From JAJZOM01 sp046703545 (GTDB lineage: Archaea; Thermoplasmatota; Thermoplasmata; Thermoplasmatales; Thermoplasmataceae), in NCBI GenBank assembly GCA_046703545.1, contig JBJKSX010000014.1, forward strand, positions 1-34,521: a DNA stretch of 34,521 bases, read 5' to 3'. Under the pieces are notes generated by a model. That model saw only the letters and a list, made by a program, of their open reading frames with translations, had not been told where the DNA came from and searched no databases. The translations under genes and the position numbers were made by a program. Shown in pieces: positions 7,947 to 15,314 of this stretch (positions within the stretch are counted from its first letter, which is position 1; each line of letters opens with the position of its first letter).

Positions 7947-9026
7947 ATGCATGACCAATTGCAGATGAAGAACATTGCATTTCCTGTGCGAAGAAAAACG
8001 AAGGAAGCATTTGGACTGAACAACCTTGCTTCAGGATTTGAAATCCTCACCGACAGGCAACTGGACAACAGTGCAATCAAGCATCTTGGAAAGATGAATT
8101 TCAACGGCAGCGTTAAACATCATTATTTTATTGAAAAGGATTCGCCGGATCTTGGCCACATTCTTGAAAGGGCCGGGATTGAAGGATCCCTGGCAGAAAA
8201 CCTCTCGCGCATTTCTGAGTGCACTGAGAAGAAGCCTCACTTCAAGATGCCCTTGGTGATGGCAGTTGCGAACGCAACACCTGACTCATTCTATCCAGGT
8301 TCCAGGCTTGAAGAATCCGGCAGCCTTCTGGACAGGCTTATTGATGCAGGACCCGACATTATTGATGTGGGGGGTGAAAGCACCAGGCCAGGAAGCAATG
8401 AACTCTCAATCCAGGATGAGATTTCCAGAGTGGGGCCAGTGCTTGACTACATTGTTTCATCAAGCCGGATACCTGTATCCCTGGACACAAGGCACCCAGA
8501 GGTCCTGGAACATTTTTCAGACAAAGTGCAGTTTGCAAACGATATCACGGGGTTTCGCGACAACAGGATGGTCAAGATAGCCGCTGAAGCCTCTTTGAAG
8601 TGCATAACAATGCACATGAGGGGAACCCCGTCAGACATGCAGTCCAGGACCGACTATGTCGATTTGGTTCCCGAGGTACTTGCTTACCTGGCTGAAAGTG
8701 CGTCCAATCTGCAGAATGCGGGAATAAGAAGCAGTGACATTGTCATAGACCCTGGAATCGGCTTCTCAAAAGACTTTCAGGGCAACCTTGAGATACTCTC
8801 TGAAATTCAGAGCTTTTCTGTGGGCTACAGCACTCTGGTTGGGGCTTCCAGGAAAAGTTTTATCGGGAGAATAACAGGGGAGGATACAGAAGGCAGGTTG
8901 CCGGGGACCCTCGCAGTGACGGCTTTCCTTGCGGGAAAAGGTGTGGACATCATACGTGTCCATGACCCAAAAGAGAATATTCAATTGCTTGAGGTGCTGA
9001 AGGCTGTAACAGAAGGAAGAAGCTAG
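7947..9026 (+). CDS. folP: dihydropteroate synthase with N-terminal extension
   Basis: This 359-residue protein joins a pterin pyrophosphate to p-aminobenzoate in folate synthesis. From about residue 100 all family motifs are present: ANATPDSFYPG, GGESTRPG, SLDTRHPEV, NDITGF, MHMRGTPSDMQ, IDPGIGF, GASRKSFIG and RVHDPKE. The first 98 or so residues are an extra region of unrecognised fold, coding-like in composition, longer than bacterial FolP needs. The ATG at 7947 follows a run of five G that could act as a ribosome binding site. No other folate gene is adjacent. Its TAG stop shares the CTAG at 9023-9026 with the stop of the opposing fur gene. Confidence 0.88.
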   Translation: MHDQLQMKNIAFPVRRKTKEAFGLNNLASGFEILTDRQLDNSAIKHLGKMNFNGSVKHHYFIEKDSPDLGHILERAGIEGSLAENLSRISECTEKKPHFKMPLVMAVANATPDSFYPGSRLEESGSLLDRLIDAGPDIIDVGGESTRPGSNELSIQDEISRVGPVLDYIVSSSRIPVSLDTRHPEVLEHFSDKVQFANDITGFRDNRMVKIAAEASLKCITMHMRGTPSDMQSRTDYVDLVPEVLAYLAESASNLQNAGIRSSDIVIDPGIGFSKDFQGNLEILSEIQSFSVGYSTLVGASRKSFIGRITGEDTEGRLPGTLAVTAFLAGKGVDIIRVHDPKENIQLLEVLKAVTEGRS

Positions 9027-9445
9027 TTGTGCATCTTCCCTCTGCATGAATTGCAGACACCCTTGAGCAGAAGATTGGCCTCATCAATGTGGAAGCCTGA
9101 GTTTTCAACCTTTGAAAGCAGGTTCATCTGGTCAAGGTCTATGTCAGAAATGCCCCCGCACTCGCTGCATACAAAATTCCCATGGAAATCCGTGTTTGTC
9201 TCAAACCAGGTTGTTCCGTTTATTTCAAAGGACTTTATGGTCCTTGCAGTCTGAAGTGCCTTGAGTATGTTATAAACGGTTGCCAGGGTAATGGTCGGTT
9301 CGTCTGTCCTGACGGAACTGAAAATTTCCTCGGCGGTAAAATGGCCCGGGGTGTTGTTTCTTACAAAATCAATAATGCAGAGCCTCTGCGGCGTGATTTT
9401 GAAGTTTGATTTTTTCAACGAGCTGACGTAATATTCTCTATCCAT
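9023..9445 (-). CDS. Fur/PerR family metal- or peroxide-responsive regulator
   Basis: A 140-residue regulator with the Fur-type winged helix (residues 1-80: KITPQRLCIIDFV, HFTAEEIFSSV, TLATVYNILKAL) and dimerisation domain. The two CxxC pairs for structural zinc are intact (C93/C96 and C131/C134). In the regulatory site the usual HGH before the first CxxC reads HGN (H88, N90), so metal or peroxide sensing may differ. It has its own promoter: a TATA element near 9479-9485 (minus strand), overlapped by an imperfect inverted repeat at 9464-9492, which suggests autoregulation. The upstream winged-helix gene is on the same strand, 82 nt away. Confidence 0.9.
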   Translation of the reverse strand: MDREYYVSSLKKSNFKITPQRLCIIDFVRNNTPGHFTAEEIFSSVRTDEPTITLATVYNILKALQTARTIKSFEINGTTWFETNTDFHGNFVCSECGGISDIDLDQMNLLSKVENSGFHIDEANLLLKGVCNSCRGKMHN

Positions 9446-9463
9446 AAAGAGTAAATCAACTAT

Positions 9464-9492
9464 TAGTAATTAAGACTTATTTATAATTATTA
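9464..9492 (-). promoter_or_regulatory. fur promoter with overlapping inverted-repeat operator
   Basis: The half-sites TAGTAATTA (9464-9472) and TAATTATTA (9484-9492) form an inverted repeat matching at 8 of 9 positions with an 11-nt spacer. The minus-strand TATA element TATAAAT (9479-9485) lies within it, and the fur ATG is at 9445. A protein bound here would block TBP. One half-site, read as TTAGTAAT, recurs in the htpX promoter at 24893-24920. Confidence 0.45.
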
Positions 9493-9527
9493 CAGGTAGT
9501 TGCACAAGAACCTAGAAAATAGGCGGT

Positions 9528-9863
9528 TTATGGATCTATGTTATTTTCATAGGATATAATGACTGCAACCCTTCTCTTTACATCAGAAATTATGTCATCT
9601 ATGCTCATCTTAAGGCGGTAGATGTGCTTTGTCCGACCCCTTCCAACAATGTACTTCACTTCCATCCGCTGGAGGTAACCCTCTCTGAGCAGAAATTTAA
9701 GCCCCTCTGATGCACGTGAATTGCTGATTCCCAGTGTAAGCGTTATGTCTGCCAGGCTAAGGTCGGGTTTCTGTTCGAGCAGAGCCAGTATTTTAGCACG
9801 GTTTTTGCTAAATCCGACCTTACGAAGATTCTTGTATACTTGGGTTGCTCTTTCCTGGTTCAC
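9528..9863 (-). CDS. winged-helix transcriptional regulator (TrmB/MarR-like)
   Basis: A 111-residue DNA-binding protein. The helix-turn-helix spans about residues 19-60: KNRAKILALLEQKPDLSLAD, then LGISNSRASEGLKFLLREGYL. It is followed by a basic wing, VKYIVGRGRTKHIYRL, and a short helical tail that may dimerise. There is no ligand-binding domain. The GTG start at 9863 lies 28 nt from a TATA box (ATTTAAAT, 9888-9895), so the mRNA is probably leaderless. It is divergent from hisS and followed by fur. The target genes are unknown. Confidence 0.75.
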   Translation of the reverse strand: MNQERATQVYKNLRKVGFSKNRAKILALLEQKPDLSLADITLTLGISNSRASEGLKFLLREGYLQRMEVKYIVGRGRTKHIYRLKMSIDDIISDVKRRVAVIISYENNIDP

Positions 9864-9887
9864 TCTAAAAAATATACGTTTTTAGCT

Positions 9888-9895
9888 ATTTAAAT
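9888..9895 (-). promoter_or_regulatory. TATA box of the winged-helix regulator gene
   Basis: ATTTAAAT, a palindrome, is centred 28 nt before the GTG start at 9863 on the minus strand. Confidence 0.5.
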
Positions 9896-9980
9896 CCTTT
9901 GCTACCCCGCAAAATGGGTCTGAATTTGTGTGAGGACGCAATGTATGCCTTTGTCAGACTGTGTACACCAAGCTCAAGCC

Positions 9981-9990
9981 TTAATATATA
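9981..9990 (+). promoter_or_regulatory. TATA box of hisS
   Basis: TTAATATATA is centred about 27 nt before the ATG at 10013. This fixes the start of hisS and excludes the upstream in-frame codons from 9899. Confidence 0.6.
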
Positions 9991-10012
9991 CTCGAAAGGA
10001 ATTATCCATAAC

Positions 10013-11302
10013 ATGACCATTGAAAGACTCAAAGGATTCAGGGACCTCTATCCTGAAGATGCAGAGCCCAAGTTTGCCTCACTCAATGTGGCACAGGAAG
10101 TTGCAAAGTCCTTCGGGTTCAGGCATATTGCAATTCCATCCCTGGAGTCTCTTGATCTGTACAGGCTCAAATCAGGCGATGAACTTGTATCCCAGACATT
10201 CTCATTCACAGACAGGGGTGGGCGTGAAGTCACAATGGTTCCAGAAGCCACGCCTTCAGTGGTTAGGATGCTCACGGCCAGGAAGGATCTTTCAAGGCCC
10301 GTCAAATGGTTTTCCATGCCGAAGATATGGAGGTACGAGGAGCCACAGTCAGGCAGGCTAAGGGAGCACATCCAGTTCAACGCAGACATATTCGGCCCTG
10401 ATACACCCGAAGCGGATGCTGAGATAATAGGCCTGGCGGCGTGTATCCTGGACAATCTCGGCCTTTCAGGGTCATACAGTATAAGAGTCAATGACAGGAA
10501 GCTCATGGAGAGCATCCTGAAGGGCTTGGGCGTATCGGATGTCATAGCGGCTTTCTCGGCTATAGACAAGTTCAGAAAGATAACAGAAGAGGAATTTATC
10601 TCATTGCTCACACAATCTGGAGTTTCCAGGGAGGCTTCTGAAAAGATTGTGACGCTGATGAATATCACGTCCAGTGGCTCTGATCTTGTGGCCAATGTTA
10701 AACGGGTAATTGAGCCAGATTCCCATCTCCAGGAGGTTGCTGGCCGTGTTTCAACAACCCTGGACCTGTTATCCGCCTACACAGAATCTGACGTGCATAT
10801 CGACTTTTCAGTTGTTCGGGGATTGTCCTACTACACGGGAATTGTTTTCGAGGTTTTCGACAGCATGGGTGAATACAGATCCATACTCGGCGGTGGCAGG
10901 TACAATAACCTGCCTGGCCTGATGTCAGATCAGGACATACCGTCCGTTGGATTTGGAATGGGGGACGTTGTCCTGGAACTTCTGTTGAGAAGGGAAGGCA
11001 AGTGGACTGAACCTGCGATACCTGGCAGTTTCTATGTGTGTGTTGCCTCCAATAACCTCAGGAAACACGCAGTGTCCCTGGCAGCTAAAATCAGGAAACT
11101 GGGCCTGATTTCATCATCCGACATTTCCCAACGCAGCCTTTCTGCTCAATTAAAGAGCGCTTCCGCACTTGGCTACAGTTACGCGGTCATAATCGGGCCC
11201 AAAGAGGTGGAAGCAGGGTCCGTCACACTGCGAAACCTGGAGGACGGTAAGCAGAAAGTCTTGCAGGTCAGCGATCTCCATAAACTGTTGGGGGAAATAT
11301 GA
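10013..11302 (+). CDS. hisS: histidyl-tRNA synthetase
   Basis: A 429-residue class II aminoacyl-tRNA synthetase that charges tRNA-His. The N-terminus MTIERLKGFRDLYPEDA is typical. Motif 2 appears as WRYEEPQSGRLREHIQFNAD, the histidine-specific loop as RGLSYYTGIVFEVFD, and motif 3 as SVGFGMGDVVLE after LGGGRYNNLPG. A C-terminal anticodon-binding domain of about 95 residues follows. The frame is open further upstream to 9899, but the TATA box at 9981-9990 and conservation of the N-terminus identify 10013 as the leaderless start. Confidence 0.95.
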   Translation: MTIERLKGFRDLYPEDAEPKFASLNVAQEVAKSFGFRHIAIPSLESLDLYRLKSGDELVSQTFSFTDRGGREVTMVPEATPSVVRMLTARKDLSRPVKWFSMPKIWRYEEPQSGRLREHIQFNADIFGPDTPEADAEIIGLAACILDNLGLSGSYSIRVNDRKLMESILKGLGVSDVIAAFSAIDKFRKITEEEFISLLTQSGVSREASEKIVTLMNITSSGSDLVANVKRVIEPDSHLQEVAGRVSTTLDLLSAYTESDVHIDFSVVRGLSYYTGIVFEVFDSMGEYRSILGGGRYNNLPGLMSDQDIPSVGFGMGDVVLELLLRREGKWTEPAIPGSFYVCVASNNLRKHAVSLAAKIRKLGLISSSDISQRSLSAQLKSASALGYSYAVIIGPKEVEAGSVTLRNLEDGKQKVLQVSDLHKLLGEI

Positions 11303-11347
11303 AAGCATATTCCTGTAGTGGGAATTTGCATATTTTAACTGAAAAGG

Positions 11348-11374
11348 TTTATAAATAATTTAAAGCTTAAAGCT
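11348..11374 (+). promoter_or_regulatory. TATA box followed by a tandem 7-bp repeat
   Basis: TTTATAAAT (11348-11356) is the TATA box of the RAM-domain gene. It is followed by two adjacent copies of TAAAGCT (11361-11367 and 11368-11374), which sit just before the predicted transcription start near 11378. The tandem repeat is in a position where a repressor would bind. Confidence 0.45.
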
Positions 11375-11387
11375 TCAGGGTGAAAGA

Positions 11388-11621
11388 TTGTCAATTGCAT
11401 TTATCTTGGTGAGCACGGTACCCGGAAAAGAACAAGAGGTATACAATAAAATCTCGAAGGTAAATTATGTGGTGGAAATTCATCCATTGTTTGGTGAATA
11501 CGACCTTATCGTAAAGCTGGATGCAAAGGATTACAGCGAACTCGGCAAGGTTGTCGTCGAACAGATTAGGACAATTGACGGGGTCATCGACACAAAGACC
11601 CTGACAGGAATAAATCTATGA
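11388..11621 (+). CDS. stand-alone RAM (Lrp/AsnC ligand-binding) domain protein
   Basis: A 77-residue protein that is only the RAM domain of Lrp/AsnC regulators: AFILVSTVPGKEQEVYNKI, VVEIHPLFGEYDLIVKLDA and IRTIDGVIDTKTLTGI. There is no helix-turn-helix, so it does not bind DNA by itself. Proteins of this kind form oligomers that bind amino acids or partner with full-length Lrp proteins. The start is a TTG at 11388 with AGGGTGA just upstream (11377-11383). A small membrane protein gene follows 14 nt downstream, probably co-transcribed. Confidence 0.85.
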   Translation: MSIAFILVSTVPGKEQEVYNKISKVNYVVEIHPLFGEYDLIVKLDAKDYSELGKVVVEQIRTIDGVIDTKTLTGINL

Positions 11622-11635
11622 GGTGTACAGACTAA

Positions 11636-11947
11636 ATGACAATAAATCTGGAATTTACTTGGACAGTGTTTCTTTTTGTGATACTGGGGCTTCTTGCACT
11701 ATCTCTGTTTGTGCTGGGAGTTCTGACAGCGTACTTTGGAAGTGGAAAGAGCAGAGCAGTTGGAGTTGCACTTCTCATTCTAGGCATAGTGGTAGGGCTC
11801 ATAGTGGTCCTTGTTACGCATTATACCATGCCTTCAGTTGGCCTTCTCAAGAATGTGATTGAAGGAACCATACTCTACGTGGTTGCATCCATAATAGGTG
11901 CCGTTCTGGGACTTCTTGTTTTCCTTGGCGCCATAATGAAAACCTGA
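11636..11947 (+). CDS. small three-helix membrane protein, unknown function
   Basis: A 103-residue hydrophobic protein with three predicted membrane segments: about residues 9-33 (TVFLFVILGLLALSLFVLGV), 40-61 (GVALLILGIVVGLIVVLV) and 79-100 (LYVVASIIGAVLGLLVFLGA). The loops are short, and no catalytic or transport motif is visible. The gene is downstream of the RAM-domain gene with GAGGTG spanning that gene's stop region. The pair ends before a T-rich stretch at 11959-11978. I do not recognise the family. Confidence 0.7.
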   Translation: MTINLEFTWTVFLFVILGLLALSLFVLGVLTAYFGSGKSRAVGVALLILGIVVGLIVVLVTHYTMPSVGLLKNVIEGTILYVVASIIGAVLGLLVFLGAIMKT

Positions 11948-11958
11948 GATTTCAGATT

Positions 11959-11978
11959 ATTTTCATTTTTAATTTTTC
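11959..11978 (+). terminator. T-rich transcription terminator
   Basis: Several T-runs (TTTTCATTTTTAATTTTT) follow the membrane-protein stop. Archaeal RNA polymerase terminates at such tracts without needing a hairpin. Confidence 0.5.
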
Positions 11979-12037
11979 TATTCGTGCAGTTTATATTCTG
12001 TCCCCTCATTTCGGGGAGTATCTTGGGTAACTGCAGA

Positions 12038-12670
12038 ATGCCGGAAGCGATAATTTTTGATTTTGACGGAACCCTTGTTGACAGTGAAAGAATCACTTAT
12101 GAAATTGTCTCCCCTATTGTGTCAAAATACCTCGGGAGAGTCTTCACTGAAGATGAGGTCAACAGCCTCAGGGGGGTTGTCTGGAAAGAAACCTTCAGGA
12201 AGTGGTTTCCTGACAGGCATGAGAGGCTGAACAGAGAAATTTCCGCCCGATGGGCAACTGTCAATCCAGTACTTCCTATGTATCCGGGGGTCAGCAATAT
12301 GCTGGCCTCGCTCAAACACAGGGGGGTGCATATGGGAATCGCCTCGTCAAGGGAGAGGGGCCTCCTGGTTGAGAATCTCAGGATGCTCTCCATTGACAGT
12401 TACTTTGAAGCAGTCGTTGGGCAGGAAGACACACAGATGCACAAACCAAACCCCGAACCTCTGCTGCTTGCCCTTTCCGGGATGGGTGTGGACGGAGCCA
12501 CCTGCATATATATAGGGGACCAGGCAACGGACATTAGAGCGTCCAAATCCGCAGGAATGCTCTCTGGTGGAGCCTCATGGGGAGAAGGGAATCAATCAGC
12601 TCTCCTGATGGAATCCCCTGATTACATCTTCAGCAGGCCAGATGAAGTTATTGAGAGCATGTTTTCTTGA
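12038..12670 (+). CDS. HAD-superfamily phosphatase (phosphoglycolate phosphatase/beta-PGM-like)
   Basis: A 210-residue HAD hydrolase. Motif I is FDFDGTLVDS (D8 nucleophile, D10), motif II is the serine of IASSRERG, motif III is the lysine of HKPNPEP and motif IV is YIGDQATD. The cap is the helical C1 type, inserted after motif I, as in phosphoglycolate phosphatase and beta-phosphoglucomutase. The substrate is not predictable. The ATG at 12038 is the conventional start. A TATA element TTTATAT (11990-11996) is nearer in spacing to an in-frame TTG at 12023, which would add five residues. Confidence 0.85.
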   Translation: MPEAIIFDFDGTLVDSERITYEIVSPIVSKYLGRVFTEDEVNSLRGVVWKETFRKWFPDRHERLNREISARWATVNPVLPMYPGVSNMLASLKHRGVHMGIASSRERGLLVENLRMLSIDSYFEAVVGQEDTQMHKPNPEPLLLALSGMGVDGATCIYIGDQATDIRASKSAGMLSGGASWGEGNQSALLMESPDYIFSRPDEVIESMFS

Positions 12671-12776
12671 AGTGGATTTTCCTCAGGAAAGGATTTGTCC
12701 AATCTCGCCTGAAATCAAACCCTTGACATCCCACCTATAAGATATTAAGAGCCCATGAAATCAGGTTGTGTTCCCA

Positions 12777-13715
12777 ATGGTAAAGGCGGAAAAGTTCATT
12801 CAGGAAGCAAAAAAAGAAATAACTGACAATCTAAGCGGAAAAGGCATACTCGCCTGCTCTGGGGGTCAGGACAGCACGCTCCTCGCGGTCATATCCAACA
12901 TGGCAGCAGGTGACAGGATACTGTCAGTTTTCATTGACACCGGACTTATCAGGGAAGGAGAGGCCGAGAATGTTGAGAAACTGTTCAAGAGCTATTCACT
13001 CAGCTACAGGATAGTGGATGCCTCAGACAGGTTTTTCTCTGCATTGAAAGGTGTTACAGATCCAGAACAGAAGAGGAAGATCATTGGCAGGACATTCATA
13101 GAGGTATTCGAGGAAATTGCGAAAGAGTACGGTGCAGAAACACTTCTGCAGGGAACAATTGCGCCAGACTGGATCGAGAGTGGGGGATCTGTGAGGGATG
13201 TAATAAAGAGCCATCACAATGTTGGGGGGCTTCCTGAGAAAATGAACCTGAAGCTCCTGGAGCCTTTGAGGGACCTTTACAAGGACGAAATAAGGACGAT
13301 TTCCAGGTACCTTGAACTTCCTGCTGATATCCAGCCTTTCCCTGGCCCTGGCCTTGCAGTCAGGATTCTGGGGGAAGTCACCAGGGAGAAGGCAGATTTG
13401 CTGAGAAGGATCACAGAGATAGTTGAGAGGAATGTGAGGGAGGAGTACCCAGATCCGGACAAGAGGCCATGGCAGTATTTTGCGGTCCTTCTGCCTGTCA
13501 AGTCAACAGGGATACATGGGGACAGGAGAACCTACGGCTATACGGTGGCGGTGCGGATGATCGACACGAATGATGCCATGAGCGGAACCTTCACCAAACC
13601 CTCATGGGAATTCCTTGACAACCTGTCTTCTGAGATTACCAACAACATTGGCGAGATAAACCGGGTCGTTTATGACATAAGCAGCAAACCGCCCGCAACA
13701 ATTGAGTGGGAATAA
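12777..13715 (+). CDS. guaA: GMP synthetase, ATP pyrophosphatase subunit (subunit B)
   Basis: This 312-residue subunit activates XMP with ATP so that ammonia can form GMP. Archaea often split GMP synthetase, and the glutaminase subunit is not in this window. The PP-loop motif ACSGGQDSTLL lies at residues 26-36. The C-terminal dimerisation region shows QPFPGPGLAVRILGEVT and ends with the conserved SSKPPATIEWE. The ATG at 12777 gives the usual N-terminus (MVKAEKFIQEAKKEI). An in-frame GTG at 12768 would add three residues and fits the TATA-like region (12735-12749) for a leaderless start, so the exact start is open. rpsB follows with its own promoter. Confidence 0.93.
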   Translation: MVKAEKFIQEAKKEITDNLSGKGILACSGGQDSTLLAVISNMAAGDRILSVFIDTGLIREGEAENVEKLFKSYSLSYRIVDASDRFFSALKGVTDPEQKRKIIGRTFIEVFEEIAKEYGAETLLQGTIAPDWIESGGSVRDVIKSHHNVGGLPEKMNLKLLEPLRDLYKDEIRTISRYLELPADIQPFPGPGLAVRILGEVTREKADLLRRITEIVERNVREEYPDPDKRPWQYFAVLLPVKSTGIHGDRRTYGYTVAVRMIDTNDAMSGTFTKPSWEFLDNLSSEITNNIGEINRVVYDISSKPPATIEWE

Positions 13716-13731
13716 CCGCTGAATCAGGTAA

Positions 13732-13740
13732 TTAAATATA
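13732..13740 (+). promoter_or_regulatory. TATA box of rpsB
   Basis: TTAAATATA is centred 44 nt before the rpsB ATG. It predicts a leader of about 18 nt containing GTGAT as a possible ribosome binding site, so this mRNA is probably not leaderless. Confidence 0.45.
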
Positions 13741-13779
13741 CGGATTCGCCATTGGGATAAGAACCATCATAGTGATAGC

Positions 13780-14382
13780 ATGACAGAAGAGGAGCTTTTA
13801 CTTTCAGAGGAAGAATACCAGAAATCCGGTGTGCATATAGGTACACAGGTGAAGTCCAAGGATATGCAAGACTACATATTCAAGATCAGGAACGACGGGC
13901 TTTACATCCTTGACATCAAGAAGACAAACAGTATGCTCATAACCGCGGGCAAGATGCTTGCAAGGTTCAAGCCATCAGAGATCCTTGTGGCCGCCCAGAG
14001 GCAGTATGCATTCAAGCCGGTGTCAAAATTCTCGGAAATAGTTGGATCAGAATCAATCGTCGGAAGATTTATTCCCGGCACGCTTACAAACCCACAGCTT
14101 GAGAGCTACAGGGAAGCAAAGGTCATTCTTGTTACGGACCCACTTGCAGATACGCAGGTGATGAAGGAAGCGAAGAGAGTCGGAATACCTATTATTGCCC
14201 TCTGTGATGCAAACAACAAGACGGATTATGTGGATGTTGTGATCCCCACGAACAACAAGGGAAGAAGGTCTCTTGCGGTAATTTACTGGCTCCTTGCAAG
14301 GGAGATACTCAAGAACAGGGGAACTCTGACAGATACAGCTGACTTCAAGCCAACAATTGAAGACTTCGAAGCACAGATCTAA
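13780..14382 (+). CDS. rpsB: 30S ribosomal protein S2 (uS2)
   Basis: A 200-residue small-subunit ribosomal protein. It shows the S2 features SGVHIGTQVKSKDMQDYIFK near the N-terminus, FIPGTLTNPQL, VILVTDPLADTQVMKEA and IPIIALCDANNKTDYVDVVI. The length suits archaeal S2. The gene has its own promoter rather than being in the common operon with L13, S9 and RNA polymerase subunits. Its TAA stop overlaps the TAG stop of the opposing endA gene by 2 nt within CTAA at 14379-14382. Confidence 0.96.
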   Translation: MTEEELLLSEEEYQKSGVHIGTQVKSKDMQDYIFKIRNDGLYILDIKKTNSMLITAGKMLARFKPSEILVAAQRQYAFKPVSKFSEIVGSESIVGRFIPGTLTNPQLESYREAKVILVTDPLADTQVMKEAKRVGIPIIALCDANNKTDYVDVVIPTNNKGRRSLAVIYWLLAREILKNRGTLTDTADFKPTIEDFEAQI

Positions 14383-15314
14383 TTTTCTGAACTGAAGGGG
14401 TCTCTGACCCTTTTTAATTTTACATAGGCCGGGTTGTCGTTGTGGATGCCGGCAAAAACCATTTCTTTCCTTACGCCCTGGGCCACCCTAACTGCCCTGC
14501 TGATTTTGTACCACTGTTCTTCACTTTCAAGCATGTGCACCAGGTAATCCGCGTGTTCCTCCACACTCTTCCCGTAAATGCGGAAATTTGCCCCGTACTT
14601 GAACCCGGTCTTGACAATGAAAGAGCGCCTGAGGAGATCATTAAAAATTGCCTGAGTATCTGTATCGGCTGCAGACTCGCCAGAAATATAACCAGCCTCC
14701 AGCCTATTGAGGAACTTCAGGTCCCCAAGTGTTGTTCCAAACCATTCCGGCACTTCAGAGACCTCAACAGTGTATGATGAACTAAGTTTGCCTAATGGAG
14801 GGGGCGTTTCAAGATCAGTGATGTTGTTTCCAGCTTCATCCCAAGGTTCCGAAATGAATATTGTCACATCATTGTCTTCGTCCAGTGCTGCATAAATGCA
14901 TGAACCATTCTCAATCATCTCCCTGAATTCTATGGTTCCAGATTCCCTTATGACTCTTACAGGCCCCCTGTACTCAACCCTGGGCGACCTTCTGTAATAA
15001 AGGGAATTTTCTTCCATCTTGACGTAAAATCCTCTGCTCTTGAGTATATTGTATACAATGAACACGTCCAGGAGCTGATCAACTATGCCAAGCCTGTCAA
15101 GAAGCATGTCCAGTCTGTTGAAGTGGCTGTTTTCTGGAACGATCTTGCCCTTCAGGAAGAGGTATACGCATTCAAACGGATTGAGAATGAGAACGCCAGC
15201 CTGAATTCTGCCTAGCTTATACTTGTTCAGAAGAAAGCTCGGCCCTCTGTTCTGCTGAATAGAAAAGACAATTTCTCTGCATATTGCTCGGTCAGAGGCT
15301 TTGTTTTTTTGCAT
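14379..15314 (-). CDS. endA: tRNA-splicing endonuclease (two-repeat EndA)
   Basis: A 311-residue endonuclease that cuts introns from pre-tRNA at the bulge-helix-bulge. The C-terminal repeat carries the catalytic triad: Tyr in GFKYGANFRIY, His in SVEEHADYLVHML and Lys in GVRKEMVFAGI. The N-terminal repeat (CIYAALDEDNDVTIFISEP and before) is a degenerate copy, as in the fused homodimeric archaeal form. The ATG at 15314 lies inside the end of the upstream GTPase gene, a 23-nt overlap, and is preceded by GGAGAGG at a good distance. A longer frame to 15341 exists but lacks such a site. The two genes are probably co-transcribed and coupled. Confidence 0.88.
   Translation of the reverse strand: MQKNKASDRAICREIVFSIQQNRGPSFLLNKYKLGRIQAGVLILNPFECVYLFLKGKIVPENSHFNRLDMLLDRLGIVDQLLDVFIVYNILKSRGFYVKMEENSLYYRRSPRVEYRGPVRVIRESGTIEFREMIENGSCIYAALDEDNDVTIFISEPWDEAGNNITDLETPPPLGKLSSSYTVEVSEVPEWFGTTLGDLKFLNRLEAGYISGESAADTDTQAIFNDLLRRSFIVKTGFKYGANFRIYGKSVEEHADYLVHMLESEEQWYKISRAVRVAQGVRKEMVFAGIHNDNPAYVKLKRVRDPFSSEN

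Noticed and set aside
7799..8104. A 101-codon minus-strand frame across the folP promoter and 5' end
   Set aside because: It overlaps the promoter and the N-terminal codons of folP, lacks a ribosome binding site and has a shadow-like composition.
10048..10695. A 215-codon open frame antisense to hisS
   Set aside because: hisS is unambiguous on the other strand; the antisense product is serine-rich and without motifs, as expected of a shadow frame.
12677..12689. TTTCCT-C-AGGAAA inverted repeat after the HAD gene, considered as a hairpin terminator
   Set aside because: The loop would be a single base and no T-tract follows, so it cannot fold as a normal terminator.
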